From Clostridiales bacterium (GTDB lineage Bacteria; Bacillota; Dehalobacteriia; UBA4068), in NCBI GenBank assembly GCA_009783495.1, contig WRDJ01000053.1, positions 1-5,926 on the forward strand: a stretch of DNA of 5,926 nucleotides, in the 5' to 3' direction. A model generated the notes under the pieces. That model had not been told where the DNA came from. It saw only the letters and a program-made list of their open reading frames with translations, and did no database searches. The stretch's first letter is position 1, and the number at the start of each line of letters is the position of its first letter. Position numbers and translations under genes: made by a program. Positions 1-5,694 of this stretch are shown piece by piece.

Positions 1-788
1 CCGCGCAGATTCGCGATTAAGGAATAATCATATTCAACTACTCCTTTAATCTCGTCATAAACATATCCGTCCACGATAAGCTCCATCAGTCCGTAGGTGC
101 GCTTCATGCTGATTTGCAGGCCTTCATATTCGGCGGCGATCAAAATGCGTCCTTTTTTGTAGTCGGCCCGCAAAGGAACCGACTCGTTGTCCGCATAATA
201 TTGCCCTTCGCCGCCCTCCTCGCCATATTCCTCGCCTTCGTTTTGCCGGGCCGCGCTTTCTGCCCCGGGCTGAGCAACCGCCCACGGGTCGAAGCCGCGC
301 TGGATGGCGTCGAATTCATCCGCGCTGACCCCGCGCAGCTTCGACCAGGCCGCGGTGCCGCTGATCAGATAGCATATGATTATGCCGTGGAAAATCAATT
401 CCGGCACAACGGTGCCGTCAAGCCCGAAATTCAGGATATACCAGACATAAAACAGACAGTCTATGCTGAAAAGCACCAGCGCCGCTATGATGAAGGCGCG
501 TGTGCGTTTGCCGAAAAGCCAGCAAGCGAAATACATAGCCACGATAATGAAAGCCAAAATCAGGCCGATTGTCAGAAAAATGTTATTTCCCGCCGCCTCG
601 GCAAAACCTTGTCCAACGGCGAAAATCAGCAGCGGCACAGTGGCGGAAAAAAGAAAATACCCGTTCGCTTCGAACGCGGTTAACAACAGGTTTATCGCCG
701 TAAAGGCCACGACAAACGGCAGGAAGTTCCTTGCCACCGTAAACCTCATTACCTGCCGCTTGAGCTCGTTTAAGCCCCTTGTGCCCAT
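1..788 (-). CDS. Multi-pass membrane protein A, unknown function (partial; 3' end beyond window)
   Basis: I do not recognise the family. The frame is open from an ATG at 788 to the left edge, giving 262 codons with no stop, so the C-terminus is missing. The start has a good ribosome binding site (GGGAGAG, complement of 796-802) seven bases upstream. Residues 1-20 are basic. Hydrophobic segments lie at about 21-39, 42-59, 69-92, 98-122 and 128-147, ending in the motif AWSKLRGVS (147-155). The positive-inside rule fits best if the second segment does not cross fully, which would leave the C-terminus in the cytoplasm. An acidic Gly/Glu-rich linker (about 175-200) leads to a further soluble-looking domain from about 204 (LIVDGYVYDEIKGVVE at 237-252). 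Residues 1-166 align without gaps to the next gene on the right, about 54% identical by hand count, so this is a tandem duplication. Certainty is high that it is a gene and low for function. Confidence 0.88.
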   Translation of the reverse strand, partial: MGTRGLNELKRQVMRFTVARNFLPFVVAFTAINLLLTAFEANGYFLFSATVPLLIFAVGQGFAEAAGNNIFLTIGLILAFIIVAMYFACWLFGKRTRAFIIAALVLFSIDCLFYVWYILNFGLDGTVVPELIFHGIIICYLISGTAAWSKLRGVSADEFDAIQRGFDPWAVAQPGAESAARQNEGEEYGEEGGEGQYYADNESVPLRADYKKGRILIAAEYEGLQISMKRTYGLMELIVDGYVYDEIKGVVEYDYSLIANLR

Positions 789-815
789 TATGTATCTCTC
801 CCAAACATTTTTTAT

Positions 816-862
816 ACGTGTTAAGGCGGTTCATGGCTTAAACCACAAACCGCCTAAGGCGG
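816..862. repeat. Intergenic palindromic repeat, copy R1 (upstream of gene A)
   Basis: Bases 816-855 match 1660-1700 at 36 of 41 aligned positions (four substitutions, one single-base gap). AGGCGGTT at 824-831 is complementary to AACCGCCT at 848-855, giving an 8-bp stem with a 16-base loop. A second AGGCGG follows immediately, so CCGCC (850-854) can instead pair with GGCGG (858-862) around a three-base loop. The two hairpins are mutually exclusive. There is no T-run just after the stem on the minus strand, so it is not an ordinary intrinsic terminator. It lies between the stop of gene B and the start of gene A. Confidence 0.8.
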
Positions 863-904
863 CAACCATGCCAAACGGATAAAATCATGGTTTTTTGCGA
901 ACGG

Positions 905-1546
905 TTACTGATCGTCTCTGCGATAGGAAGCGTTCCATTGCTCTTCGCGATTCCCTTCGCTTGCCTCTTCTACCTCTTTGCCATATTCCCCGGTTCCGCC
1001 CTGCTCTTCCGTGCTTTCATACTGTGCTTGCGCCGCCGCCGCCGGGTTGACGCCTTGCAGGATGGCAGTAAAATCCTCATTGCTGACCCCACGCAGCTTA
1101 GACCAGGCGATGGTGCCGCCGACCAGGGAGTATATGATCCAGGCGTGGAAAAGGATGTCAATAATTTCGGAAGGCTCAAGCCCGTACAATAAAATGAGCC
1201 AAGCATAGAGCAGGCAGTCTATGCCGAAAAGGATCAGCGCCACCAAAATGAGAACGCGTGCGCGGTTGGCAAAAAGCCAGCAAGCGGCATACATGGCGAT
1301 GACGATGGCGGCTAAGAACAGGCCGGCTATCATGAAGGCATTGTTTGCAAACTCTTTGGCAAGCCAATATCCTTCATAAAAAATGGAAAGGGGCGCATAG
1401 GCGGAAAAAAGGAAATACCAATCCGCTTCGACCGCAGCCAAAATCAGGTTTACCGCCGTGAAAGCCACGACGATGAGCAGGAAATTTCGCGCTTGGGTAA
1501 ATTTCACCGCTTGCTTTCTGAGTTCGTTGAAGTCCATTGTGTTCAT
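905..1546 (-). CDS. Multi-pass membrane protein B, unknown function, paralogue of A
   Basis: A 213-residue protein of no family I recognise. The start at 1546 is supported by AGGAGGG (complement of 1554-1560) with a seven-base spacer; an internal Met4 is a less well placed alternative. A basic N-terminus (NELRKQAVKFTQAR, 7-20) precedes hydrophobic segments at about 21-39, 43-60, 70-92, 97-121 and 128-147. The loop ANRAR (93-97) and the post-membrane SKLRG (149-153) are positively charged and probably cytoplasmic; GLEPSE (122-127) is acidic and probably outside. The tail (about 165-213) is Ala/Gln- then Glu/Gly-rich and looks disordered. Compared with gene A it stops before A's extra C-terminal domain, and I see no remnant of that domain in the bases after the stop. 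It may be cotranscribed with the DUF1292 gene upstream; no clear promoter of its own is visible. Confidence 0.88.
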   Translation of the reverse strand: MNTMDFNELRKQAVKFTQARNFLLIVVAFTAVNLILAAVEADWYFLFSAYAPLSIFYEGYWLAKEFANNAFMIAGLFLAAIVIAMYAACWLFANRARVLILVALILFGIDCLLYAWLILLYGLEPSEIIDILFHAWIIYSLVGGTIAWSKLRGVSNEDFTAILQGVNPAAAAQAQYESTEEQGGTGEYGKEVEEASEGNREEQWNASYRRDDQ

Positions 1547-1721
1547 TAAGTAACCCTCCTATTATGTATATTTTTTGATGCTCGTTTAAGTGAGCGGTCG
1601 GGCCGCAGGCGCGAAATGGTTATGCGGCGCTTACGCCTTGGAGGTGGCTTGTCGGCGAGACGCGTTAAGGCGGCTCATGGACCCAAACCACAAACCGCCT
1701 TAACAGCAAAAATTTTACGGG
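1547..1721. other. Intergenic region between the DUF1292 gene and gene B
   Basis: This 175-base stretch holds repeat R2 (1660-1704), a small hairpin (GGCG at 1625-1628 with CGCC at 1634-1637, loop CTTA) and the ribosome binding site of gene B. I find no convincing -35/-10 pair for gene B and no intrinsic terminator after the DUF1292 gene, so read-through is plausible. The small plus-strand frame from 1616 lacks protein-like composition and is not called. Confidence 0.6.
1660..1704. repeat. Intergenic palindromic repeat, copy R2 (upstream of gene B)
   Basis: This is the second copy of the element at 816-855. Here the palindrome is perfect: GTTAAGGCGG at 1664-1673 is the reverse complement of CCGCCTTAAC at 1695-1704, a 10-bp stem with a 21-base loop. 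It starts 17 bases past the DUF1292 stop codon in that gene's direction and lies about 114 bases before the start of gene B. No T-run follows on the minus strand, so a terminator is unlikely. Duplication together with the adjacent membrane-protein gene, or a small dispersed palindromic element, would both explain it. Confidence 0.82.
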
Positions 1722-2024
1722 TTATTCCTCGTCCTCGTCGTCCTCTTCACAGTCATCGTCCTCTTCAAGAAGCTCGTCATAAGCGTCGGCGACCTTTTCC
1801 CATTCCTCGTCGTCCTCTATATCAAAAAGAACCTCGTCGCCATTTTCGTCCACGCTGATCTTCATGATGATGGCTTCGTTGGTGTTGGCATATTCCTCAT
1901 CCCTGGGTAAAAGCACCGCATACCTTCCCTCATCCAACTCGACGATATCCAAAACCTCAAAATCGTGCTCCTTGCCCTCCTCATCCAGCAAAGTCAGGAC
2001 GGAATTTTCCTTTTCATCGCCCAT
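1722..2024 (-). CDS. yrzB: DUF1292 family acidic protein (YrzB-like)
   Basis: A 100-residue, strongly acidic protein matching the DUF1292 pattern by eye. An N-terminal beta-rich part (SVLTLLDEEGKEHDFEVLDIVELDEGRYAVLLP, given as 8-20 and 21-40) leads to AIIMKIS (51-57), the FDIEDDEEWEKVADAYDEL stretch (67-85), then a tail from 87 that is all Glu/Asp apart from Cys92. Length and layout are normal for the family, whose biochemical role is unknown; it is a cytosolic protein of Bacillota usually encoded right after ruvX, as here. The start at 2024 is chosen because GGAGGT (complement of 2031-2036) sits six bases upstream. The longer frame from 2084 would place coding sequence over the promoter at 2056-2084. 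The gene has its own consensus promoter in addition to possible read-through from ruvX. Confidence 0.93.
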   Translation of the reverse strand: MGDEKENSVLTLLDEEGKEHDFEVLDIVELDEGRYAVLLPRDEEYANTNEAIIMKISVDENGDEVLFDIEDDEEWEKVADAYDELLEEDDDCEEDDEDEE

Positions 2025-2030
2025 ATCGAC

Positions 2031-2036
2031 ACCTCC
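2031..2036 (-). promoter_or_regulatory. Ribosome binding site fixing the DUF1292 start
   Basis: GGAGGT on the minus strand, six bases before the ATG at 2024. It decides between this start and the in-frame ATG at 2084, which has no comparable site. Confidence 0.85.
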
Positions 2037-2055
2037 GTATATATAATATAACGTC

Positions 2056-2084
2056 ATTATATGTGAATGCCCGGGACTTGTCAA
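2056..2084 (-). promoter_or_regulatory. Consensus sigma-A promoter for the DUF1292 gene
   Basis: On the minus strand, TTGACA (2084-2079) and TATAAT (2061-2056) are both perfect consensus hexamers separated by exactly 17 bases. An AT-rich stretch just upstream (2085-2099) could act as an UP element and overlaps the last codons of ruvX. Transcription would start near 2049, giving a short leader before the ribosome binding site. There is no obvious operator, so strong constitutive expression is the simplest reading. Confidence 0.9.
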
Positions 2085-2089
2085 CTTAA

Positions 2090-2509
2090 TTAATTATTTG
2101 TTCTCAGGCCGTCCAGATACCCCTGCAAAATATAGGCGGCGGCCAGCTTATCCACCACTTCCCGGCGCTTCCTGCGTGAAACGTCGCCGGAAAGCAGCAC
2201 CCTTTCCACCGCCTTGGTGGAAAGCCGCTCATCCTGATATAAAACCTCAAGACCGAAGGCCTCTTCGGCGGCCCGGCCCAGTTCTTCGGCAGCCAGGGCG
2301 GAGGGGCCTTTGCTGCCGTTCATGTTGAGCGGCAGGCCGACCAGGATGCGCTCCACCTGATATTCGTTGATTATTTGGCCCAAGGCTAGCAGGTCTTTTC
2401 CCAAGCCGGCGCGCCGAACCGTGGTCAACCCCTGCGCCGTCCAGCCTAAGGGGTCGCTCAGGGCCACGCCGATGGTGCGTTCCCCCACATCCAAACCCAT
2501 GACACGCAT
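2090..2509 (-). CDS. ruvX: RuvX/YqgF family putative Holliday junction resolvase
   Basis: A complete 139-residue cytosolic RNase H-fold protein. Family motifs are in order: GLDVGERTIGVALSD (5-19) with the first metal-binding Asp7, VGLPLNMNGS (57-66), YQDERLST (91-98) with acidic residues 93/94, and VVDKLAAAYILQGYL (118-132) with Asp120, the last catalytic-type acid. Length is typical. The family is annotated as a putative Holliday junction resolvase, and its E. coli member is linked to 16S rRNA 5'-end processing; the sequence cannot tell which applies here. The start at 2509 has GGGAGC (complement of 2518-2523) upstream with a nine-base spacer; Met4 lacks one. It begins 30 bases after the lipoprotein stop and is followed by the DUF1292 gene, the usual Bacillota neighbour. 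The other common neighbours alaS and yrzL (ireB) are absent upstream. Confidence 0.96.
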   Translation of the reverse strand: MRVMGLDVGERTIGVALSDPLGWTAQGLTTVRRAGLGKDLLALGQIINEYQVERILVGLPLNMNGSKGPSALAAEELGRAAEEAFGLEVLYQDERLSTKAVERVLLSGDVSRRKRREVVDKLAAAYILQGYLDGLRTNN

Positions 2510-2539
2510 CGCAAACCGCTCCCTATGAATAAATCAATG

Positions 2540-3118
2540 CTATAATACTTTAACCGTTTTTGCCCACTCGATAAATTGAGCTTGAAATTTATCGAAGTTT
2601 TTGCGGTCGCAACCGAACTGAACCAACCAAAAAGCGTCGGGGCCTTTGAATGTCACAGCGAAATATTTAAAATCTTTTCCGTTGACTCTTCGCTCATATG
2701 TGAAGGTCGTCAGCCCTTCAACTTTTTCAACGTCGCAAGGTTCGCGGTTGCTTTCTATCACAAGCCGCGCATAGTCCTCCGGGGTTAAATCCGCCGCGTC
2801 ATGCCCATGTTGGTCGAAGAGATGAAACTCTTCTTTCAGCACGGTGACTATAGATGTAGTGGATGAATAATATGCGGTCCAGACCGCTAAGTCTTGTTCG
2901 ACAAAGCGTGAGGTCAGGGTGATGCTTAAACCTACATCCGCCGTAGTGAAGGTTTTTTCGTCTGACAGGTTAAGACAGCCCGCCAATAAAATTATGGGAA
3001 GCATTATGACCAAAGCAAAAACAATCCGCCTAGAGTGTTTTTTGCCCGGCGCCTTTTCCTGTTTTCCGGAGTGTTTCTTATCACTCGCTGCGGCAATTAC
3101 AATTTCCCGCCCATCCAT
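2540..3118 (-). CDS. Probable lipoprotein of unknown function
   Basis: A 192-residue protein. Residues 1-31 are hydrophilic and basic, ending in KKHSRR. A hydrophobic stretch (32-47) then ends in a lipobox, LLAG followed by Cys48, so lipidation and surface anchoring at Cys48 are likely. The mature part is a single soluble alpha/beta-looking domain with Trp/Phe-rich beta segments (FKYFAVTFKGPDAFWLVQFG) and a C-terminal helix KFQAQFIEWAKTVKVL. This resembles small PsbP/DcrB-like secreted domains, but that is an impression only. The start at 3118 is chosen for the strong GGGAGGG (complement of 3124-3130) five bases upstream. Met codons at 3163 and 3250 in the same frame would give an even longer pre-membrane segment. 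The n-region is unusually long for a type II signal peptide, so a single-pass membrane anchor is the alternative. It is divergent from pnp and 30 bases before ruvX. Confidence 0.82.
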   Translation of the reverse strand: MDGREIVIAAASDKKHSGKQEKAPGKKHSRRIVFALVIMLPIILLAGCLNLSDEKTFTTADVGLSITLTSRFVEQDLAVWTAYYSSTTSIVTVLKEEFHLFDQHGHDAADLTPEDYARLVIESNREPCDVEKVEGLTTFTYERRVNGKDFKYFAVTFKGPDAFWLVQFGCDRKNFDKFQAQFIEWAKTVKVL

Positions 3119-3123
3119 ATTGA

Positions 3124-3130
3124 CCCTCCC
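3124..3130 (-). promoter_or_regulatory. Ribosome binding site fixing the lipoprotein start
   Basis: GGGAGGG on the minus strand, five bases before the ATG at 3118, with a further GGAG just upstream. The alternative start at 3163 has only a weak AAAGG. This favours the 192-residue product. Confidence 0.75.
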
Positions 3131-3182
3131 CTTCTCCTGGTGTGCCTTTTCTCCCTGATCCATTCTGTTGCCTTTCTCAATA

Positions 3183-3211
3183 AAAATAACATAAACGAAA
3201 AAAAAAGTCAA
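3183..3211 (-). promoter_or_regulatory. Candidate promoter for the lipoprotein-ruvX transcript
   Basis: On the minus strand TTGACT (3211-3206, 5 of 6 consensus) is followed after 17 bases by TATTTT (3188-3183, 4 of 6). The spacer contains an eight-T tract, which could bend the DNA. The position suits a leader to the start at 3118 and would leave the in-frame Met at 3250 untranscribed. The -10 match is modest. Confidence 0.45.
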
Positions 3212-3297
3212 CGGCCTTGATTTCATTAGACAGCATGGACACGAGCACAAAACGCGAACGGATGAGACACAGATGCAGCGCAGCTATGCGGCGCTTA

Positions 3298-3324
3298 CCG
3301 CCGGCGGCCGGGGCGGCCTTTTTT
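3298..3324 (+). terminator. Terminator-like hairpin in the pnp leader (possible attenuator)
   Basis: CCGCC (3298-3302) can pair with GGCGG (3312-3316), or GGCC (3306-3309) with GGCC (3315-3318); six T residues follow at 3319-3324. CCGCCGGCGG (3298-3307) is also a perfect palindrome. The stems are short but all G:C. A complete terminator this close upstream of pnp would make sense as an attenuator, or as a leftover terminator. The fold is only moderately convincing. Confidence 0.35.
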
Positions 3325-3363
3325 GCCAAACCCGGACTATAAATGCCATAAAGAGGAAATACT

Positions 3364-3381
3364 ATGCCCATGTCGAAATAG
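3364..3381 (+). CDS. Possible five-codon leader peptide upstream of pnp
   Basis: ATG CCC ATG TCG AAA TAG encodes MPMSK and is followed directly by a second in-frame TAG. AGAGGA lies just upstream at a workable distance. It is out of frame with pnp and ends 38 bases before its start. So short a frame can arise by chance, so this is speculative. Confidence 0.2.
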   Translation: MPMSK

Positions 3382-3404
3382 TAGAAAGAAAAAGAGAGAA
3401 TGAT

Positions 3405-3410
3405 GGAGGT
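3405..3410 (+). promoter_or_regulatory. Ribosome binding site fixing the pnp start
   Basis: GGAGGT with a nine-base spacer to the ATG at 3420. It rules out the longer frame from 3273 as the translated form. Confidence 0.85.
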
Positions 3411-3419
3411 AAAATTTTG

Positions 3420-5570
3420 ATGGAGAATGTTTTGAAAAAATCCATTGAGGTGGGCGGGCGAACCCTCACCCTGGAAACCGGACGGATGGCCAAACAGGCA
3501 GGCGGAGCTGTTTTCGCCTGCTATGGCGATACCATGGTGCTTTCCGCGGCCACTAAAGCCGCCAACCCCAGGGAGGGCATTGATTTCTTCCCCCTGACCG
3601 TGGAATATGAAGAAAGGCTTTATGCCGTGGGCAGGATCCCCGGCGGTTTCATCAAGCGCGAAGGGCGGCCCAGCGAAAAGGCCGTGCTTTCTTCGCGCAT
3701 TATTGACCGGCCCATCCGTCCGCTTTTCCCTAAGGGCTACCGCAACGACGTCCAAGTGGTCAATACGGTGCTTTCGGTGGATCAGAACAATCCGCCCGAC
3801 ATGACGGCCATGATCGGCGCCTCCTGCGCCCTGCACATCTCGCAGATTCCCTTCAACGGCCCGGTGGCGGGCGTGGTGGTGGGGCTGATCGGCGAGGAAT
3901 TCATCATCAACCCCACGATCGAGCAGGCGGAAAAAAGCGTCCTGCATCTGGCCGTGGCCGGCACCAAAAATGCCGTCATGATGGTGGAAGCCGGGGCCAA
4001 GCAGGTGCCGGAGGAAGTGATTTTGGAGGCCATCATGTTCGGCCACGCGCAGGTGAGGCTGATCGTGGAATTTATCGAACAATTCGCCGCCGAAGCGGCG
4101 GAGCTGGGCCTTGCCAAAGAGAAAGAGGTTTTCGTCAAGGCCAAGCCGGAGGCCGGGCTGGAAGCGGAACTGCGCGAAGAGGCCGGGCCGGCGCTGCGCG
4201 CCGTCATGTACACCTGCTGCACGGAGAAGCTTCCCAAGGAAGAGCGGGAAAGGCTGCTGGAAGAAACGAAAGGCGCTTTCAAGGCCGGCTTTTTGGAGAA
4301 ATATCCGGAACAAGGGGCGGCCATTGCCGGCATCCTCTATGATCTGGAAAAAGAGACCATGCGCACTTTGATCGCCAAAGATAAGGTGCGCATAGACGGG
4401 CGCGGCATAACGGAAGTTCGCCCCATTTCCTGCGAGGTGGGCCTTTTGGCACGTGTGCACGGATCCTCGCTTTTCACGCGCGGACAAACGCAGATCATAA
4501 ACGCCTGCACCTTGGGGGCCATCAGCGACGAGCAGATTTTGGACGGCCTGGGCGTGGAAGACCACAAGCGTTATATGCACCACTATAATTTTCCGCCTTT
4601 CAGCGTGGGCGAAGCGCGCCCCATGCGCGGGCCGGGCCGCCGCGAGATCGGTCACGGCGCTTTGGCAGAGCGCGCCCTTGAGCCGGTCATCCCATGCGAA
4701 GAGGCCTTCCCCTACACCATCAGGATGGTTTCCGAAGCCATCGAATCAAACGGTTCCACCTCCATGGGCAGCGTTTGCGCCAGCACCCTCTCTTTGATGG
4801 ACGCCGGCGTACCCATCCTCGCCCCCGTTTCCGGCTGCGCCATGGGCTTGATCAAGGAAGGCGACGACATCACCGTGCTCACCGACATCCAAGGCATGGA
4901 GGACTTCCTGGGCGACATGGATTTCAAGGTCGCGGGCACCGCGGCCGGCGTCACGGCCATCCAGATGGACATCAAGATCCCCGGCATTGACCGCGAGATC
5001 CTGCACGCCGCGCTCATGCAGGCCAAAGAGGGCCGTATGTTCATCCTTAGCAAAATGCTTGAAGCCATCGGCCAGCCGCGGGCGGAGCTTTCGCCCTACG
5101 CTCCGCGCATTTTGCAGACGCGCATCCATCCCGACAAGATCCGCGAGGTGATCGGTTCAGGCGGCAAAGTGATCAAGAAGATCGTGGAGGAAACGGGCGC
5201 GCAGATCGACATTGAGGACGATGGCCGGGTATTCATTGCCAGTGTGGACGCCAAAAAAGGCGAACGCGCGCTGGAAATCATCAACGCCATCGTGGCTGAC
5301 GCGGAATTGGGCCGCATCTATGAAGGGAAGGTCATCAAGGTGATGGATTTCGGGGCTTTCGTGGAGATCATCCCCGGCGTTTTGGGCATTGACGGCAAGG
5401 AGGGCATGGTGCATATTTCCGAGCTGGCCAACCATCGCGTGGCGCAGGTCAAAGACATTTGCAAGGAAGGCGACGCCATTCTGGTCAAGGTGATCAACAT
5501 TGACCAGGCGACAGGCAAGGTGAAACTTTCCCGCCGCGCCGCCATGAGGGAGCGAAATATACAGGAATAG
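3420..5570 (+). CDS. pnp: Polyribonucleotide nucleotidyltransferase (PNPase)
   Basis: A complete 716-residue phosphorolytic 3'-5' exoribonuclease, which degrades RNA to nucleoside diphosphates as a cytosolic trimer. The first RNase PH core (about 1-145) has [22 protein letters not shown] (56-66, 67-77) and REGRPSEK (80-87). A helical linker spans about 240-315. The second RNase PH core starts near VRIDGRG (323-329) and includes LFTRGQTQ (351-358), [10 protein letters not shown] (442-451) and [14 protein letters not shown] (494-507). By remembered alignment to E. coli PNPase, Asp495, Asp501 and Lys503 match the catalytic Asp486, Asp492 and Lys494. The KH domain (about 566-625) has the GSGG loop (579-582); the S1 domain spans about 631-706. 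Length is normal. One oddity is an apparent six-residue insertion in S1 after [10 protein letters not shown]. The start at 3420 follows the ribosome binding site and the standard N-terminus. It is transcribed away from the lipoprotein gene and ends at a strong terminator. Confidence 0.98.
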   Translation: MENVLKKSIEVGGRTLTLETGRMAKQAGGAVFACYGDTMVLSAATKAANPREGIDFFPLTVEYEERLYAVGRIPGGFIKREGRPSEKAVLSSRIIDRPIRPLFPKGYRNDVQVVNTVLSVDQNNPPDMTAMIGASCALHISQIPFNGPVAGVVVGLIGEEFIINPTIEQAEKSVLHLAVAGTKNAVMMVEAGAKQVPEEVILEAIMFGHAQVRLIVEFIEQFAAEAAELGLAKEKEVFVKAKPEAGLEAELREEAGPALRAVMYTCCTEKLPKEERERLLEETKGAFKAGFLEKYPEQGAAIAGILYDLEKETMRTLIAKDKVRIDGRGITEVRPISCEVGLLARVHGSSLFTRGQTQIINACTLGAISDEQILDGLGVEDHKRYMHHYNFPPFSVGEARPMRGPGRREIGHGALAERALEPVIPCEEAFPYTIRMVSEAIESNGSTSMGSVCASTLSLMDAGVPILAPVSGCAMGLIKEGDDITVLTDIQGMEDFLGDMDFKVAGTAAGVTAIQMDIKIPGIDREILHAALMQAKEGRMFILSKMLEAIGQPRAELSPYAPRILQTRIHPDKIREVIGSGGKVIKKIVEETGAQIDIEDDGRVFIASVDAKKGERALEIINAIVADAELGRIYEGKVIKVMDFGAFVEIIPGVLGIDGKEGMVHISELANHRVAQVKDICKEGDAILVKVINIDQATGKVKLSRRAAMRERNIQE

Positions 5571-5582
5571 GGAAATAACAAC

Positions 5583-5614
5583 AAAAAACCGCGCGGCAAG
5601 CCGCGCGGTTTTTT
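5583..5614 (+). terminator. Intrinsic terminator after pnp
   Basis: CCGCGCGGC (5589-5597) and GCCGCGCGG (5600-5608) form a perfect 9-bp GC stem around AA, flanked by six A (5583-5588) and six T (5609-5614), so the full inverted repeat is 15 bp each side. It begins 12 bases after the pnp stop. A second T-run at 5621-5626 follows GCGCGC. The symmetry would allow it to work in both directions. Confidence 0.96.
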
Positions 5615-5694
5615 GCGCGCTTTTTTGTTAATAATAAGTTGTCCGGCAACATAATTTTAATCATAGCCATTGCCAGGCACGGGAGGAAAAATTT

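Larger units (their letters stand above)
3212..3419 (+). other. pnp leader region
   Basis: This gene-free stretch ahead of pnp holds a GC-rich hairpin with a T-run (3298-3324), weak promoter-like boxes TTGCCA (3323-3328) and CATAAA (3347-3352) spaced 18, a possible five-codon leader ORF (3364-3381) and the pnp ribosome binding site (3405-3410). The frame of pnp stays open back to 3273, but the upstream 49 codons do not resemble any PNPase N-terminus. rpsO, the common upstream neighbour of pnp, is not here. Confidence 0.5.

Noticed and set aside
114..882. Plus-strand open frames of 189 and 139 codons, and the minus-strand 83-codon frame at 583-834
   Set aside because: They overlap gene A in other frames. 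Gene A has the paralogue match, membrane segments and ribosome binding site, so these are shadows.
1664..1704. R2 as an intrinsic terminator of the DUF1292 gene
   Set aside because: The loop is 21 bases and no T-run follows the stem on the minus strand, so it was kept as a repeat of unknown role.
816..1704. CRISPR-like array from the two repeats
   Set aside because: Only two copies, separated by a whole gene, with no regular spacing and no cas genes.
1722..1767. Low-complexity run of CTC/GTC triplets as a DNA repeat
   Set aside because: It simply encodes the Glu/Asp tail typical of DUF1292 proteins.
2025..2084. Longer start of the DUF1292 gene
   Set aside because: It would be translated from sequence lying within the -35/-10 promoter and has no ribosome binding site; family members begin near the chosen Met.
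2541..2546. TATAAT on the plus strand
   Set aside because: No -35 box at the right distance and no plus-strand gene downstream; it is the reverse of the lipoprotein's last codons.
3273..3419. N-terminal extension of pnp
   Set aside because: The frame is open, but the 49 extra residues do not resemble a PNPase N-terminus, and a proper ribosome binding site sits directly before the ATG at 3420.
3177..4655. Long minus-strand open frame of 492 codons
   Set aside because: It lies antisense to the unmistakable pnp gene. Its His/Arg/Phe-rich composition is the typical reverse-frame shadow of GC-rich coding sequence, and it has no ribosome binding site.
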